From: Empedobacter stercoris
GTDB taxonomy: Bacteria > Bacteroidota > Bacteroidia > Flavobacteriales > Weeksellaceae
Direction: 5' to 3'
Assembly: GCF_025244765.1 (NCBI RefSeq)
Contig: NZ_CP104209.1
Location: 1,178,001-1,242,000, forward strand
Length of the DNA: 64,000 nucleotides
Each line of letters starts with the position of its first letter. Position 1 is the first letter of the stretch. The notes beneath the pieces are model-generated. The model was not told the origin of the DNA and ran no database searches. It was given only the letters and a program-made list of their open reading frames with translations. Below, one piece after another: positions 1 to 11,400 of the stretch. Both the position numbers and the translations under genes were made by a program.

Positions 1-2062
1 AAATACGATTGGTACGAGAAAATGCTTGAATTAATCCATGGTAACGTAAGTTTTTATCAACGAATAAGGTATTTAATTTTGGTGCGTCAAATCCAGTTAA
101 AAACATTCCGACAACGATTAATAAATCGACTTCTTTATTCTTTACTCGTTCTGAAAGATCACGGTAATAATTCTGGAATTCATCGCTATCTACACCATAA
201 CTTGTTTTGAACATTTTATTGTAATCGTTGATGGCTTTCGTTAAGAATTCTTTCGCCGTACTGTTTAATGCAGAAGGCTCGAATGATTCGTCTATGATTT
301 CTCCAATTGCTGATTGTTCTTCGTTCGCTGCAAAAGAAAAGATCGTCGCAATCTTCAACGGTTTTTCACTATCTATTTGCTGACGGTTTAATTCTTCGTA
401 ATATAATTTAGCCGCTTCTACGCTACTCACCGCAAACATCGCATTGAAACCATTGTTTCCACCTTTTGTACGGTGTGTTTTGATGCGGTAATTCTGTAAG
501 ATGTATTTCGAAATTTCGCTGATACGCGCAGGATGTAAGAATGCTTTTTTCGCATCTTCTCCACTTAATTTCTTTTCATCTATTTCTGTCTCAACCCCTT
601 TGAATTGAGGTTTTACATTATGATAATCCACCTTGAATTTTAATACCTTTTCATCTCTGATGGCATCTGTAATGACATAGGAATGCAATTCAGTTCCAAA
701 AACACTTGCAGTGGTTTCTGCACCAAGTGCATTTTGAGGGAAAATTGGTGTTCCTGTAAATCCGAATTGGTAGTATTTTTTGAATTTCTTTTTTAGGTTT
801 TTTTGGGCTTCACCAAATTGTGAACGGTGGGCTTCATCAAAAATGAAAACAACTTGTTTGTTGTAAATATCCAACTCTTGATCGCCTTTCATTAAGTTGT
901 TTAACTTCTGAATGGTTGTTACGATAATTTTGTTGTCGTCTTTATCGATGTTACGTTTTAAACCCGCTGTACTGTTTGAACCGTTGACACTATCAGGCGA
1001 AAATTTTTGGTATTCTTTCATGGTCTGAAAATCTAAATCCTTACGATCCACTACAAAGAATACTTTATCGATAAAATCTAATTTCGTTGCTAAACGTGCA
1101 GCCTTGAAACTGGTTAAGGTTTTTCCCGAACCAGTAGTATGCCAAATGTATCCTCCACTTTCTAAGGATGACCATTTTTTGGTTTGGTAAGCACTTTTAA
1201 TTTTCCATAAAATACGTTCGGTTGCTGCAATTTGATAAGGTCGCATCACCAATAATGTATCTTTGATGTCTAAAACCGTATAGGTTAGCAAGACATTAAG
1301 TAGTGTATTTTTTTGGAAAAATGTTGCTGTAAAATCCTTTAAATCTTTGATTAAGGTATTATCAGCCTTTGCCCAATTCATCGTGAAATCGTAACTGTTT
1401 TTGTTACGTGTAACGGTATTGGCAAAATAACGTGTATCTGTTCCATTCGAAATGACAAACAATTGCAAGTATTTGAATAGCGAATTGTCTGAATTAAAGC
1501 TCTCTTTGGAATAACGGTGTACTTGATTGAATGCCTCACGAATGGCTACGCCACGTTTCTTTAGTTCTACTTGAATCATCGGTAATCCGTTGACCAGAAT
1601 TGTTACATCGTAACGATTGGCGTGTGAACCTGTTTGTTCGACTTGTGAGATAACCTGTACTTTATTACGCGTAATATTCTCTTTATCGACTAAATAGATG
1701 TTTTGAATGTGTCCATCATCAAATACAAAATCGTAGATGTGGTTATCGTGTAGTTTACGCGATTTATCCACTAAACTATCACTTGGTTTATCTAAATATT
1801 CTACAAGAAAACGTGCCCATTCGTTATCGGTAAATGCCATATTATTCAATGCTTGTAATTGTGTACGCACATTGGCTAACATGGTATCCGTTGATTTTAG
1901 ATGAGTTGGATTCTCGTATCCCAGATTAATTAAATCTTGAATGAATTCTTTTTCTAAGGCGGCTTCTGATTGATAGGCAATTGGAGCCTCGTTTAAGTCG
2001 TAGAATTTTGTGTATTTGTCTAATACAATGTAATTGTTGGATTCTGCGATAGTTTTGTACAT
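1..2062 (-). CDS. hsdR: Type I restriction enzyme R subunit, 3' end outside window
   Basis: Translocating and cleaving subunit of a type I restriction-modification complex. The first 687 codons are readable, starting from the ATG at 2062 ([11 protein letters not shown]). An N-terminal nuclease domain of PD-ExK type shows D152 and E166-x-K168. A superfamily 2 helicase core follows, with Walker A HTTGSGKT at residues 308-315 and a DEAH box at 409-412. A later helicase motif ending in FSRTNR lies near the window edge. Family members are usually near 1000 aa, so about a third is missing because the window ends, not because the gene is broken. It lies 39 bp downstream of hsdS on the same strand and is probably co-transcribed in the order hsdM-hsdS-hsdR. 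Confidence 0.93.
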   Translation of the reverse strand, partial: MYKTIAESNNYIVLDKYTKFYDLNEAPIAYQSEAALEKEFIQDLINLGYENPTHLKSTDTMLANVRTQLQALNNMAFTDNEWARFLVEYLDKPSDSLVDKSRKLHDNHIYDFVFDDGHIQNIYLVDKENITRNKVQVISQVEQTGSHANRYDVTILVNGLPMIQVELKKRGVAIREAFNQVHRYSKESFNSDNSLFKYLQLFVISNGTDTRYFANTVTRNKNSYDFTMNWAKADNTLIKDLKDFTATFFQKNTLLNVLLTYTVLDIKDTLLVMRPYQIAATERILWKIKSAYQTKKWSSLESGGYIWHTTGSGKTLTSFKAARLATKLDFIDKVFFVVDRKDLDFQTMKEYQKFSPDSVNGSNSTAGLKRNIDKDDNKIIVTTIQKLNNLMKGDQELDIYNKQVVFIFDEAHRSQFGEAQKNLKKKFKKYYQFGFTGTPIFPQNALGAETTASVFGTELHSYVITDAIRDEKVLKFKVDYHNVKPQFKGVETEIDEKKLSGEDAKKAFLHPARISEISKYILQNYRIKTHRTKGGNNGFNAMFAVSSVEAAKLYYEELNRQQIDSEKPLKIATIFSFAANEEQSAIGEIIDESFEPSALNSTAKEFLTKAINDYNKMFKTSYGVDSDEFQNYYRDLSERVKNKEVDLLIVVGMFLTGFDAPKLNTLFVDKNLRYHGLIQAFSRTNRI

Positions 2063-2101
2063 CTTATGTTATTCTAAGTAGCTTTTAATTAGTTGAATTG
2101 T

Positions 2102-3319
2102 TTAGTTTTGAGGAAAGCTTAATAACTTTTCACGGTAATATTCGTATTGTTGAGTTCTTAACTTGATTTCTTTTGTAATCTCTTCTTCAATCGCCGTATG
2201 TGTAGCATCCAATTGATCTAAGAGTTTTACAATTCGTTCTTGTTCTTCTAATGATGGATTAGGAATTAATATTTTTGCTAAATCATTTGCATTTACCCTT
2301 CTCACCTTCGTTCCTGTAATATATTTTCTTTTCTGTTTTTGAAATTGTTCAGTTTGAAAATAATATGCAACATACTTAGGATTAAATTTATGTCTATAAA
2401 AACATGCATCACTACTGACAGCAATATCTTCATTACCTAACCAAGCTACTGCTTTACATACATCATCATCATTTTCACTTGTTGTAGCAATTATTAAATC
2501 ACCTGTTGAAGCTTTCCTTGCTTTTTCTGCAAATTCTTCTGATACAAAGGTTTTAGTTTCAAATGCAAAGGTTTTGTAATGTGTATAAAGTTGACCATAA
2601 TGAATACATCCAACACCACTTTCAGTAAAATCCTTTTTTTGTAAACCACTACCTCTTATAAATTCTCCAACACTATTATCTCCTAATTTTATAAGATTAA
2701 TCTCTTTAAACAACTGCTCACGGAAGAACTCGAATTGTTTTTTACGATTTTGGCGTTCCGTTTCTAATTCGGTTGTTAATTGATTGGTTAACGTTGTTAA
2801 TTCATCTAAAACACGAACAATTTCTTGTTGGATTTCAAGAGATTTTTCTGGATTATCAGGACAAGGGATTGGGATAGAAACTTCAAGAATTTGATTCTTT
2901 TTTAAATTCGTTTGATCTACACCATTATTAAATTTTAATAACTCAGAACTCCTATTAAGTATATAATTTAAATACTTTGGTAATAAAGCATTTTTATTTT
3001 TTACAGATAAGCGTCCTATACGCTGATTTAAAGTATATTTATTATTATCTTCTACTAAAAATGTTTTAGCTAAAGCTTTACCATTTGGTAAATCACTCAT
3101 TACAATTAAAATATCATCAATGTACAATGGTACAATTTGAACATCAGAGTATTTAATTATTTTTCCTTCACTTGATACAAATTTAGAATTTACAACTATA
3201 TATTTTCCATCATCAGAAATTGCTTTTTCATGTCCTTTTCCATTTAAAAAATTAGCAATTTCCCCCAAAGGCAAAAACTCTACATCAACCCCTCTTAATA
3301 ACTCGTCTAATTTGCTCAT
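2102..3319 (-). CDS. hsdS: Type I restriction-modification specificity subunit
   Basis: 405-aa specificity subunit that sets the DNA target of the methylase/restriction complex. It has the usual two-half layout: a first target-recognition domain (about residues 10-150), a conserved coiled-coil spacer (about 150-215, rich in L, E, Q and K), a second target-recognition domain starting near [14 protein letters not shown] (about 210-350), and a second helical spacer at the C terminus. The start ATG at 3319 overlaps the hsdM stop in an ATGA junction, which implies translational coupling. The middle of each half is poorly conserved by nature, so the target sequence cannot be read from the protein. 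Confidence 0.93.
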   Translation of the reverse strand: MSKLDELLRGVDVEFLPLGEIANFLNGKGHEKAISDDGKYIVVNSKFVSSEGKIIKYSDVQIVPLYIDDILIVMSDLPNGKALAKTFLVEDNNKYTLNQRIGRLSVKNKNALLPKYLNYILNRSSELLKFNNGVDQTNLKKNQILEVSIPIPCPDNPEKSLEIQQEIVRVLDELTTLTNQLTTELETERQNRKKQFEFFREQLFKEINLIKLGDNSVGEFIRGSGLQKKDFTESGVGCIHYGQLYTHYKTFAFETKTFVSEEFAEKARKASTGDLIIATTSENDDDVCKAVAWLGNEDIAVSSDACFYRHKFNPKYVAYYFQTEQFQKQKRKYITGTKVRRVNANDLAKILIPNPSLEEQERIVKLLDQLDATHTAIEEEITKEIKLRTQQYEYYREKLLSFPQN

Positions 3320-4863
3320 CCTTCGATTTCTTTAATTAGGTTATCAATTGCTGTGCGTAACGTTGTAATATTGTTCACAGTTTCTGCCAGTTCTGTATTT
3401 AGAACTTTAATGTCTATCACTTCGCGTGTATCTACTGCTTCTATATACGAACTTACCGAAAGGTTGTAGTCGTTTTCTTCAATTATCTTATTCTCTATGG
3501 TTACTGCAACATGTTTTACATTTTGTTTCGCATCAAACAACTGCATAATCTTCTCGATGTGCACATCCTCTAACATGTTGTTATTGGTTACTTTCTTGTA
3601 GAAGTCTTCACCTGTTGCATCGATAAATTGTGTTTTGTACTCAGATTTATGTTTTGATAAAACTAAGATATTTACGCCAATAGAAGTTCCGAAGAATAAA
3701 TTTGCAGGTAAACTAATTACTGTTTCTACAAAATTTTCTTTTACTAAGTATTTTCTAATTTTTTGTTCTGCTCCACTACGGTAAAAAATACCAGGGAAAC
3801 AAACAATGGCTGCACGTCCTTTGCCTGATAAGTAATTTAAGGCATGTAACACAAAGGCAAAATCTGATTTTGATTTTGGTGCTAAAACACCAGCAGGTGC
3901 AAAACGGTCGTCGTTAATTAATGTTGGATCATCAGAACCTACCCATGGAATGGAATAAGGTGGATTAGATACAATGGCATCGAATGGTTTATCGTCGATA
4001 AAATGAGGATCGGTTAATGTATCTCCTAATTGGATGTTGAATTTATCGTAATTGACATTGTGCAAAAACATATTCATACGCGCTAAGTTGTAGGTTGTAT
4101 GATTGATTTCTTGCCCAAAGAATCCATCCTCAATAATGTGGTTATCAAAATGTTTTTTAGCTTGTAATAACAATGAACCCGAACCAGCTGCAGGATCGTA
4201 GATTTTGTTCACCGTAGTTTGTTTGTGCATCGCTAATTGCGCAATCAGTTTCGATACGTTTTGAGGCGTAAAGAATTCACCACCCGATTTCCCTGCATTT
4301 GCTGCATAGTTAGAAATTAAGAATTCGTACGCATCCCCAAATAAGTCGATTTGACTATCCTCGAAACTACCAAAGTTTAATTCAGCCACACCTTTTAAAA
4401 TTGCAGCTAAACGTTTGTTTTTATCTTCTACGGTATTTCCTAAACGTGTACTTGTTGTATCAAAATCTGCAAATAATCCTTTGATGTCTTGTTCAGATTC
4501 GTACCCATTCGCTGAGTTTTCAATATCTGTGAATATTGCTTTTAAGTCTGTATTTAGGTTTGAATTTGTATTCGCGTTATCGACAACATTCGCAAACAAT
4601 TGACTTGGATAAATGAAATATCCTTTTGTTCTAATAGCATCGTCTTTGATTTCTGGTGTGATGATGTCGTCTGCTAATTTTGCATAGTTCACACTTTCAT
4701 CTCCACCTTCGATGTAATTGGTAAAATTTTCACTAATAAAACGGTAGAATAAAGTTCCTAACACAAAGTGTTTGAAATCCCATCCATCTACTGAACCACG
4801 TACTTCGTTGGCAATTTTCCAGATTTTAGCTTGTAGTTCTGCTCTTTGGGTTGTATTTGTCAT
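3316..4863 (-). CDS. hsdM: Type I restriction-modification methyltransferase subunit
   Basis: 515-aa N6-adenine methyltransferase subunit. An N-terminal HsdM helical domain (about residues 8-160) precedes the catalytic domain. SAM-binding motif I is DPAAGSGS at 223-230 and the catalytic motif IV is NPPY at 300-303. Length is normal for the family and the frame is intact. It is first in the hsdM-hsdS-hsdR operon. A match to the Bacteroidota -7 box (TAATTTTG, minus strand 4932-4925) lies about 60 bp upstream, giving the operon a plausible promoter of its own downstream of the fic gene. Confidence 0.95.
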   Translation of the reverse strand: MTNTTQRAELQAKIWKIANEVRGSVDGWDFKHFVLGTLFYRFISENFTNYIEGGDESVNYAKLADDIITPEIKDDAIRTKGYFIYPSQLFANVVDNANTNSNLNTDLKAIFTDIENSANGYESEQDIKGLFADFDTTSTRLGNTVEDKNKRLAAILKGVAELNFGSFEDSQIDLFGDAYEFLISNYAANAGKSGGEFFTPQNVSKLIAQLAMHKQTTVNKIYDPAAGSGSLLLQAKKHFDNHIIEDGFFGQEINHTTYNLARMNMFLHNVNYDKFNIQLGDTLTDPHFIDDKPFDAIVSNPPYSIPWVGSDDPTLINDDRFAPAGVLAPKSKSDFAFVLHALNYLSGKGRAAIVCFPGIFYRSGAEQKIRKYLVKENFVETVISLPANLFFGTSIGVNILVLSKHKSEYKTQFIDATGEDFYKKVTNNNMLEDVHIEKIMQLFDAKQNVKHVAVTIENKIIEENDYNLSVSSYIEAVDTREVIDIKVLNTELAETVNNITTLRTAIDNLIKEIEG

Positions 4864-4924
4864 TGTCTTTATTTCTTTTTAAAGATAAAAATTATCTTTT
4901 GTATATTCATTATTGTAAACATTA

Positions 4925-4932
4925 CAAAATTA
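4925..4932 (-). promoter_or_regulatory. Putative -7 box for hsdMSR
   Basis: TAATTTTG on the minus strand matches the Bacteroidota TAnnTTTG element. It sits 61 bp before the hsdM ATG in an otherwise non-coding 118-bp gap. A convincing -33 TTG at the usual distance is not obvious. Confidence 0.4.
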
Positions 4933-4981
4933 ATGCATTTAAACGCCAAAATAAGACGTTAATATTTGTTTTGTAATTTGT

Positions 4982-6085
4982 TTAATTTATTAGCTCATAA
5001 CTTGTACTTCTCCCTCCCGAATTGGTTTTCTGAAGAATATTTTTATGAATCAAGTCTGTAATATCTCTTAACGCTGTATCAGCTGAAACTTTATTGATTA
5101 GCGCCCATTTTTTTGTATTCAGATTTCCTTCAAAATGATCAAGCAACATGTTCAATATTTTAATTTGTCTCTCATTTAATGCAACGTCTTTATTCGATTG
5201 CCAGAAGTTATGTTTCACTAAAACTTTTTGTAAAACGACATCCGCATCTTGTATAGCGATCAATAAATTTTCACAATACCATTTCATCCATTTAGTAATA
5301 TCTTGATCACCTTTCTGTGTTTCTTCTAAAATCTCGTAATATGAATTTCTATTTTTTCGGATCTGAGAAGACATACTGTAAAAACGTTGATTGCTTCCGT
5401 CGGAACGAGTTAATTGCAAATCGGCTATTGTACGTGCTATGCGTCCATTTCCATCATCAAATGGGTGTATCGTTACAAACCATAAATGTGCTACGGCAGA
5501 TTTTAAAACACTATCCATTTCATTTTCTTGATTAAACCAATCGAGAAAATGTTTCATCTCCAAAGGAACGCGATCTGAATTTGGTGCTTCGTAATGTATT
5601 TTTTCTCTTCCTAATGCACCAGAGATAACTTGCATCGGACCTTCTGTATCTTTACGCCAGTTTCCTACTTGAATTTTATACATTCCACTTCTACCTGTCG
5701 GAAAAAGTAAATTATGCCAACCAAATAGACGATCTTCTGTTAAGGATTCATAAGCATTTTTAGTCGCATCAATCATCATCTCAACAACTCCATCCACATT
5801 ACGATCCGAAGGAATTAAACCTTGGATATCTATTCCTAATCTTCTCGCAATAGATGAACGAACTTGATCTTTATCTAAGATTTCACCTTCTATTTCAGAA
5901 GTTTTAATAACATCTTCGGTTAAGGTCATTAAATTAGCTTCTTCCTTTAAATCGAAACCTAAAACTTCTAATTTCCCAACAAGTTTCCCTTGTTGATTAC
6001 GAACTTCTCCAAGAACTTGAATCAATTCGTCATTATCCCATTCAAAGGCTGTCCAATCTTTGTATTGATGTATGTAATAAGCCAT
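4982..6085 (-). CDS. Fic-domain protein (putative AMPylase), class II layout
   Basis: 367-aa Fic protein starting MAYYIHQYKDW. The catalytic Fic loop HPFDDGNGR is complete at residues 207-215, so nucleotide transfer (AMPylation or a related modification) is expected. Upstream of it TSEIEG at residues 62-67 fits the [S/T]xxxE[G/N] inhibitory helix of class II Fic proteins, which blocks ATP placement until it is relieved. The C terminus resembles a winged-helix segment (about 305-365). The frame extends 14 codons upstream to 6127, but that stretch overlaps the terminator of the preceding gene, so 6085 is preferred. The target protein is unknown. It lies between the type I restriction genes and the STAND/channel operon. 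Confidence 0.85.
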   Translation of the reverse strand: MAYYIHQYKDWTAFEWDNDELIQVLGEVRNQQGKLVGKLEVLGFDLKEEANLMTLTEDVIKTSEIEGEILDKDQVRSSIARRLGIDIQGLIPSDRNVDGVVEMMIDATKNAYESLTEDRLFGWHNLLFPTGRSGMYKIQVGNWRKDTEGPMQVISGALGREKIHYEAPNSDRVPLEMKHFLDWFNQENEMDSVLKSAVAHLWFVTIHPFDDGNGRIARTIADLQLTRSDGSNQRFYSMSSQIRKNRNSYYEILEETQKGDQDITKWMKWYCENLLIAIQDADVVLQKVLVKHNFWQSNKDVALNERQIKILNMLLDHFEGNLNTKKWALINKVSADTALRDITDLIHKNILQKTNSGGRSTSYELIN

Positions 6086-6125
6086 AATTATGATGTTATG
6101 CGGTAAATATACAAATATTCTCCGC

Positions 6126-6158
6126 AAAAAAAGCGGTGATTAATAAAATAATCACCGC
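6126..6158 (-). terminator. Rho-independent terminator
   Basis: A perfect 10-bp stem (6133-6142 with 6149-6158) and 6-base loop are followed on the minus strand by seven T residues. It ends the transcript of the 77-aa gene just upstream and argues against the longest possible start of the fic frame. Confidence 0.85.
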
Positions 6159-6177
6159 ATAATTGGCTCATGGAAAT

Positions 6178-6411
6178 TTAATTTGGAGATACTTTGTTGA
6201 TTAGATCGTTCAAATCATCTTTATATCCTTCATCAAAAGAATATCTATCTAGTAAGTCTTTAAGTTCATGAACAAATTCTCCATGAAGTTCTATTAATTT
6301 TTCATCATCAGGATTCATATCAATCTTGATAATAAATTCATTAGATAATTTACCTACCCAATTAGCGAATAATCCTGAAAAATAATTTCGTGCAAATGTT
6401 TCTCTGTCCAT
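6178..6411 (-). CDS. Small hypothetical protein (77 aa)
   Basis: I do not recognise this protein. It is acidic and predicted helical, with no signal peptide or membrane segment, and it starts MDRETFARNYF. It carries its own strong terminator 20 bp downstream and lies 249 bp beyond the STAND/channel operon on the same strand. It could be a small accessory of the neighbouring defence genes, but nothing in the sequence shows that. Confidence 0.6.
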   Translation of the reverse strand: MDRETFARNYFSGLFANWVGKLSNEFIIKIDMNPDDEKLIELHGEFVHELKDLLDRYSFDEGYKDDLNDLINKVSPN

Positions 6412-6660
6412 ATAATTTATTTAGATATTGACAAACTTATATCTTGACACGTCAAAAAGTGTCGTTAAAAAACTGATTTTTAATAAACTAAAAATTGACA
6501 CAAAATAATTTTTATACAACTTGTCATACTTTGCTACATTATATTTTGAGAAATAGTGTTCAAGTATCTAAAAATAATAAATCAAAACAACTGAATCTTA
6601 TTTAGAAGATTTTAAATATCATGAAATTGATGAAGAGTTTGAGGATTTGATTTAAAAATT
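6412..6660. other. Intergenic stretch with a start-less ORF remnant
   Basis: AT-rich gap between the 77-aa gene and the channel-like gene. On the plus strand, about 6585-6655 reads as an open acidic peptide ending YLEDFKYHEIDEEFEDLI and a stop, but no start codon precedes it. It may be the tail of a decayed gene or chance. Nothing else is recognisable. Confidence 0.3.
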
Positions 6661-7263
6661 TTAATTATTAGATTTTGGTATTGAATTACTTAAAATCATC
6701 GTAAGAAATACAAAACTAATAGTCAATTGAAAAGTACTAATATCAGCACCTATTTTGCCTAAAGCTTCAACAGGTTTATATCCTACTGCTAATGAATTTG
6801 CTATACTATACCAAATAGCTTGTGAATCTAAGGATGAAGTATAATCCCATTTAAATTCGTAAAAATATTGATACCTATATAAAAATGCAAAACATAAATT
6901 TGAAAATACTATTGAAAAACCTAAGTTAATAAATCGTCTTCGTATTCTTTCAGGGGTATCATGAAAATTATTATTAGAATCATCTTTCCAAATATGGTAA
7001 TAAAAATATGTGTAAATATTTGAGAAGAGCAAATACCAAACTAAAACATAAACCCAACAATTATTAATACCGAAATACATTAAAATTATAAGGAATAGAA
7101 ATTTTAATATTATAAAACTATCTATGGCAATTCTTGATACCTTAAGTCTATCAGAATTACTAAATATACCTATCAATAAAGATTTGAAATACTCAACTAA
7201 ATTTATATAATTAAGAAATATTACTAAATAATTACTTAAGGGTAAAAATAAACCATTATTCAT
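6661..7263 (-). CDS. Pore-like membrane protein with degenerate K+-channel filter
   Basis: 200-aa membrane protein with about four hydrophobic helices (roughly residues 48-66, 70-88, 112-130 and 176-194). Between the last two, the stretch SIANSLAVGYKPVEALGKIG aligns by eye with a two-TM K+ channel pore: pore helix, selectivity filter, then outer helix. Its filter reads AVGYKP (159-164) instead of the canonical TxGYGD. It is last in a tight operon, 13 bp after a protein with a canonical TIGYGD filter, so a mixed channel or a non-conducting regulatory subunit is possible. Pore homology is my inference; membrane location is clear. Confidence 0.65.
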   Translation of the reverse strand: MNNGLFLPLSNYLVIFLNYINLVEYFKSLLIGIFSNSDRLKVSRIAIDSFIILKFLFLIILMYFGINNCWVYVLVWYLLFSNIYTYFYYHIWKDDSNNNFHDTPERIRRRFINLGFSIVFSNLCFAFLYRYQYFYEFKWDYTSSLDSQAIWYSIANSLAVGYKPVEALGKIGADISTFQLTISFVFLTMILSNSIPKSNN

Positions 7264-7276
7264 ATTTGTGCTTTTG

Positions 7277-8401
7277 TTAAAATCTAAACATTTTTCTTAA
7301 AACTAACGATATAAACGCACCTGTTGTCAAGAAACCAACAAGTTGCTGAATCATTACAATACAATAACTTAAACTATTTAAAGGATATACATCACCATAT
7401 CCTATAGTCAAAAATGTAGTATTGTTAAAATAGATTACTTTAATAAGTTTTTCTAGGCAGCTTAAATCTTTATCAGTTATATTAGATAATTCTACTAATG
7501 GCGACAAGTTAAGAATTGCAAACGTGAAATGTAGAATAAAAAAAAGTTTAATTATTCTAAATGGCTTCTCTCCATATCCTGTAAAATAATCATTCAGTTT
7601 TTTCAAAAATGAGTTCCCTCTTTTAAATTTATGATATTCATAAATAGCATCACTAATTAAATCTTGTTCCTCGTAATTTCTAAAAATTGATATTCTAGCT
7701 AAAAGCATTGATCTTTGAAACAAATAGTAATCATAATCTTTAATTTTAGGCAAATGAATATAAAACCATTTTGTTAAATCCGTAAAACGAATAAATTGAC
7801 CAGGAAAAGCAGATTGAATAATGTCGAATGATAATTTATTATTATTGTAAAATTGTTTTAAAAATGCCATTTCTAATTCATTGGAACCAAAGGGAAAAAC
7901 ATATTTATACATATTCCTCTTAAATTCCCAATAATGCAATAAAAAATCTAGCTTATCTTCGAATTCTAAATCTAAATCTCTAATTTTAGAAATAATTATG
8001 CTCAATATCTGAGTATCTTTTTCAGTTATATATTCTACATAATCTCTATTATTAGTTATATCTATATATTTTGTGAAGTTAGCTAAATACAAATAAAAAT
8101 AAGTAACATCTTTAAATATCCTAGTTTCATTATTATTTTTAATATAGCCTATGAAATCTTCCCATAATGAATTTAAGTTGTCAATTTCTTTTGAAAAATT
8201 TTCTTTAGTATCCCAAAAATATAATATTCTATTTTCTAAAGCTCTATATTCATTATTTATTAATATATTTTCGTCTAAAAATTGTAAAATTTCTTTAGCT
8301 GCATCATTTAAATTTTCATCCTTAAATTTTAAATATTCCTCAAAAGTTACACCTATTAATTCATCCTGTAATTCCCTATTTAAATTATAATGTTCTTTCA
8401 T
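7277..8401 (-). CDS. K+-channel-like protein with large helical N-terminal domain
   Basis: 374-aa protein. Residues 1-275 form a soluble, charged, mainly helical domain that I do not recognise. The C terminus is a two-TM ion channel module: TM about 281-300, pore loop with the canonical K+ filter TIGYGD at 332-337, TM about 345-368. The start ATG directly follows the stop of the STAND gene (TAAATG, no spacing), so translation is coupled. In this context it is a candidate membrane effector that would depolarise the cell when the upstream sensor is triggered; that role is inferred from gene order only. Confidence 0.8.
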   Translation of the reverse strand: MKEHYNLNRELQDELIGVTFEEYLKFKDENLNDAAKEILQFLDENILINNEYRALENRILYFWDTKENFSKEIDNLNSLWEDFIGYIKNNNETRIFKDVTYFYLYLANFTKYIDITNNRDYVEYITEKDTQILSIIISKIRDLDLEFEDKLDFLLHYWEFKRNMYKYVFPFGSNELEMAFLKQFYNNNKLSFDIIQSAFPGQFIRFTDLTKWFYIHLPKIKDYDYYLFQRSMLLARISIFRNYEEQDLISDAIYEYHKFKRGNSFLKKLNDYFTGYGEKPFRIIKLFFILHFTFAILNLSPLVELSNITDKDLSCLEKLIKVIYFNNTTFLTIGYGDVYPLNSLSYCIVMIQQLVGFLTTGAFISLVLRKMFRF

Positions 8402-11400
8402 TTATAGATACAATTCTTCGTCTTTATTTTTTTCCAGTTTTATTTGATTTTCATAATAATCTATATAGATAGCAGCCCATTGTGAAACATTATCATGTTT
8501 ATGATTTAATAAACCTTTTAAAATTTGTATTTTATTTTCATATAGTGGAACTAAAGAACCTGTCCAAGAGTAACTATTAAACCTAGAACTAAAATTATCT
8601 AATACATTTTTATTATTACCGAATTCATTTAAACACCTCGTAGCTATGACACTTAATTCTGTAATATTATCATTATTGTATAATGGTATGAATGAAATAA
8701 TCCTTTCTTTAGCTAAATCCCCCTTTTCACTTGCCCATTTAAATATTGCTTCAATATCACCATGAAATAAAATTCCGTTTGAATGTTGAAAGCTCATTTC
8801 AAAACCAATCAAATCTTTAAGCTTATAATACTTGATATAATTTTCTTCAATACCTAACAAGTCATCGGAAAGAATTGGCCATATAGATTTAAAATATTTA
8901 GAAATTAAAACATTAAAAATTGATTTTAAATCATGACTATAGGTATTAAATTCCCAATTAAATTTTGATACAATATTTCTATAGATTAAAATTGCAAAAT
9001 CATAATTATTTTCTTGTTTTAAAATTTTATTGATTAAGTAAACTATATTAAATTCTGAATAGTCTATAAATTCATTATAATGCTGAAATATGCCTTCTAA
9101 AAATTCTTTAAGTTCTAATGAAATATTATTATCTCCGTAGTTAAAATGAAAGATAGAGTTTATTGTAAGATTTAAAAACTTATCATCTAAATTCAAAAAT
9201 AATCTATATGCTAATATTCTCTCCTCGTCTGTACAATTTGAGAGTGCTACATCTAGTTTTAAGTCTATTAAATAATTAGGATCAAATGAATATAATTTTT
9301 CTAAATAGTAAAAATATTTATATCCATTTATATTGCTTGAGATTATAAAGGTTAAAATATTTCTAATCTTCTCATTGCTATAAATCTCTTTATAAATATT
9401 TTCAAGCCTACAATCCTCTAAACTAGATATAAAACCATTTAATAATGATAAATTCATATCCAAGTAAGATAATTTTTCTAGGCTTTCAAGATAACTTTTA
9501 ATAAATTTTTCAACTCTCTGTTCATCGGACTTAATTATTTCATAAATGGATTTACCTAATATTCCTGTAAAATTAGGCTTCATCGAAGCTAATATTGGAA
9601 TATAAATATCCCAATCATATTCTTCAAATATGAATTCTTCTCCTAATTTTTCATAATATTTAATTTGTGATTCATGTGAATAATCTTCTAATTCGATATA
9701 AGATAAATTATGAGCATTAATTAATCTTGATTTAAAATCTATTTTTGATAATCTCTCTATGTATTGATTTATTTTAGACAACTCAAATGAAGACAATAAT
9801 GTACTATCATATTTTTTTATCTGTTTCAATACTTTTAATATTTCTATACTATTCCATTTTTTTTCTTCTAAAATTGTTTCTAAAGACTCTAAAATAATTT
9901 CAAAATGACTCGATATTGAAAAAGATCTAAGAGAGCTTATAATAATATTAATATAAAATTCTGAATCTTTATTTTGTACTTTAATCCTTTTATCTATTAA
10001 TGAGAGAATCTTTAATCTATAAGTTTTAATTTCTTCTGAATTAGGATGATAATCTTTCAATATTTTAGTTCCTTGCTGTTCTGGCCCCATCATGCGATAA
10101 AATCCATTTGACATAAATGCTGCGTTTATACATTTAATAAATAAATCTGTACTATTAATGTCATTTCTTTGTGAAATCCATTCTAACATTTCAAATCTCT
10201 GTTCGAGATTTGCTTCTGTACCAGGTAATAAAATTTTAAAAAGACTTATTAAAATCCCTGTAGAATTATTAGAAATATTTTCATTCTCTGAATTTGCAAG
10301 CAAGTATAAAACCTTAGTTGCCAATTTAAAAGATTTAGAATCAAAAGATAATTTTTCTAAAGACCATACTAAATTTCTACGACCTTTATCAAATACCAAG
10401 ATTTCTTCATAAGTAAGATTATTAAATATTGACCATAAAGTTTTAGATGTCGCTACTGGATTCACTTCAACAAAAGAGCGAAAGAGGCGTGAACCCAATT
10501 CAGTATTTAAAACTTTCGCATTATGAAAAGAACCTTCTATCGATACTAACCTTTCAACAATTTTAACGGCATTATCATTATAATTCATATATCTCATTTG
10601 CTTTGCAAATGATTCAACTAAACTAGATCTATGATTATCTTCTTTTATATTTTCTATATAAGTAATTATACGTTGCATTTTTTCAACATCACATTGCTCT
10701 AACCATTCACTTGCTAGATAAAATGCTAAAGGCATTGGTCTAAGAGTTATAAATCTTCCTCTCTTTTCGAAAATTTGTTTTTTTAAATAGCTGCTACAAA
10801 CTCTCTTAAATTTATCTATAATTACAGATTCTTGATTCACATCTATACAAGTAAAATCCTTGTTAGTCGCTATATATTGTAATTGCTTTTGATATTCATC
10901 ATCAAAACCTAAATAATTAAATAGAGAGCATGCACGTAAAATACTTCTTGTTTCTGATTCGGTATTATCAATACCTAATAATTTAGCTACTAAGTCTACA
11001 TCGTCTAATTCACCTATTTGGCTAGAATGCTTTACTTTATCAGATAATAATGAAGCCATCAATATATTTCCCTGAGAAAATTCTATTATCAAATCAGAGT
11101 CTGCCTGACTTAAAAAACTAAAATCTTCTTTTACTATTTGAGTTACTACATCAACAAATTTACTATGATCTAAATTATAATATATCACATCATTCAAACT
11201 TGACTTTACTTGTTCTTCAAGATTTGAATCAATTGATATTAGTTTTAATTTATTATCACTTTTCTTAAAGTATGGTAATAAGTTTTTATGTATCTCTCTA
11301 TCACAATTATCCAAAATTATAATCTTATCCTCTTTTCTTTTTTGTAATGAATTTATTTTATCAATAATATCAAATTCATTTTCTGAATAATCATAATATA

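Noticed and set aside
22-210. 62-aa plus-strand frame at the window start
   Set aside because: It is antisense to the conserved hsdR helicase region.
6086-6127. Longer N terminus of the Fic protein
   Set aside because: The extra 14 codons overlap the upstream gene's terminator U tract, and the shorter start MAYYIHQYKDW fits the family.
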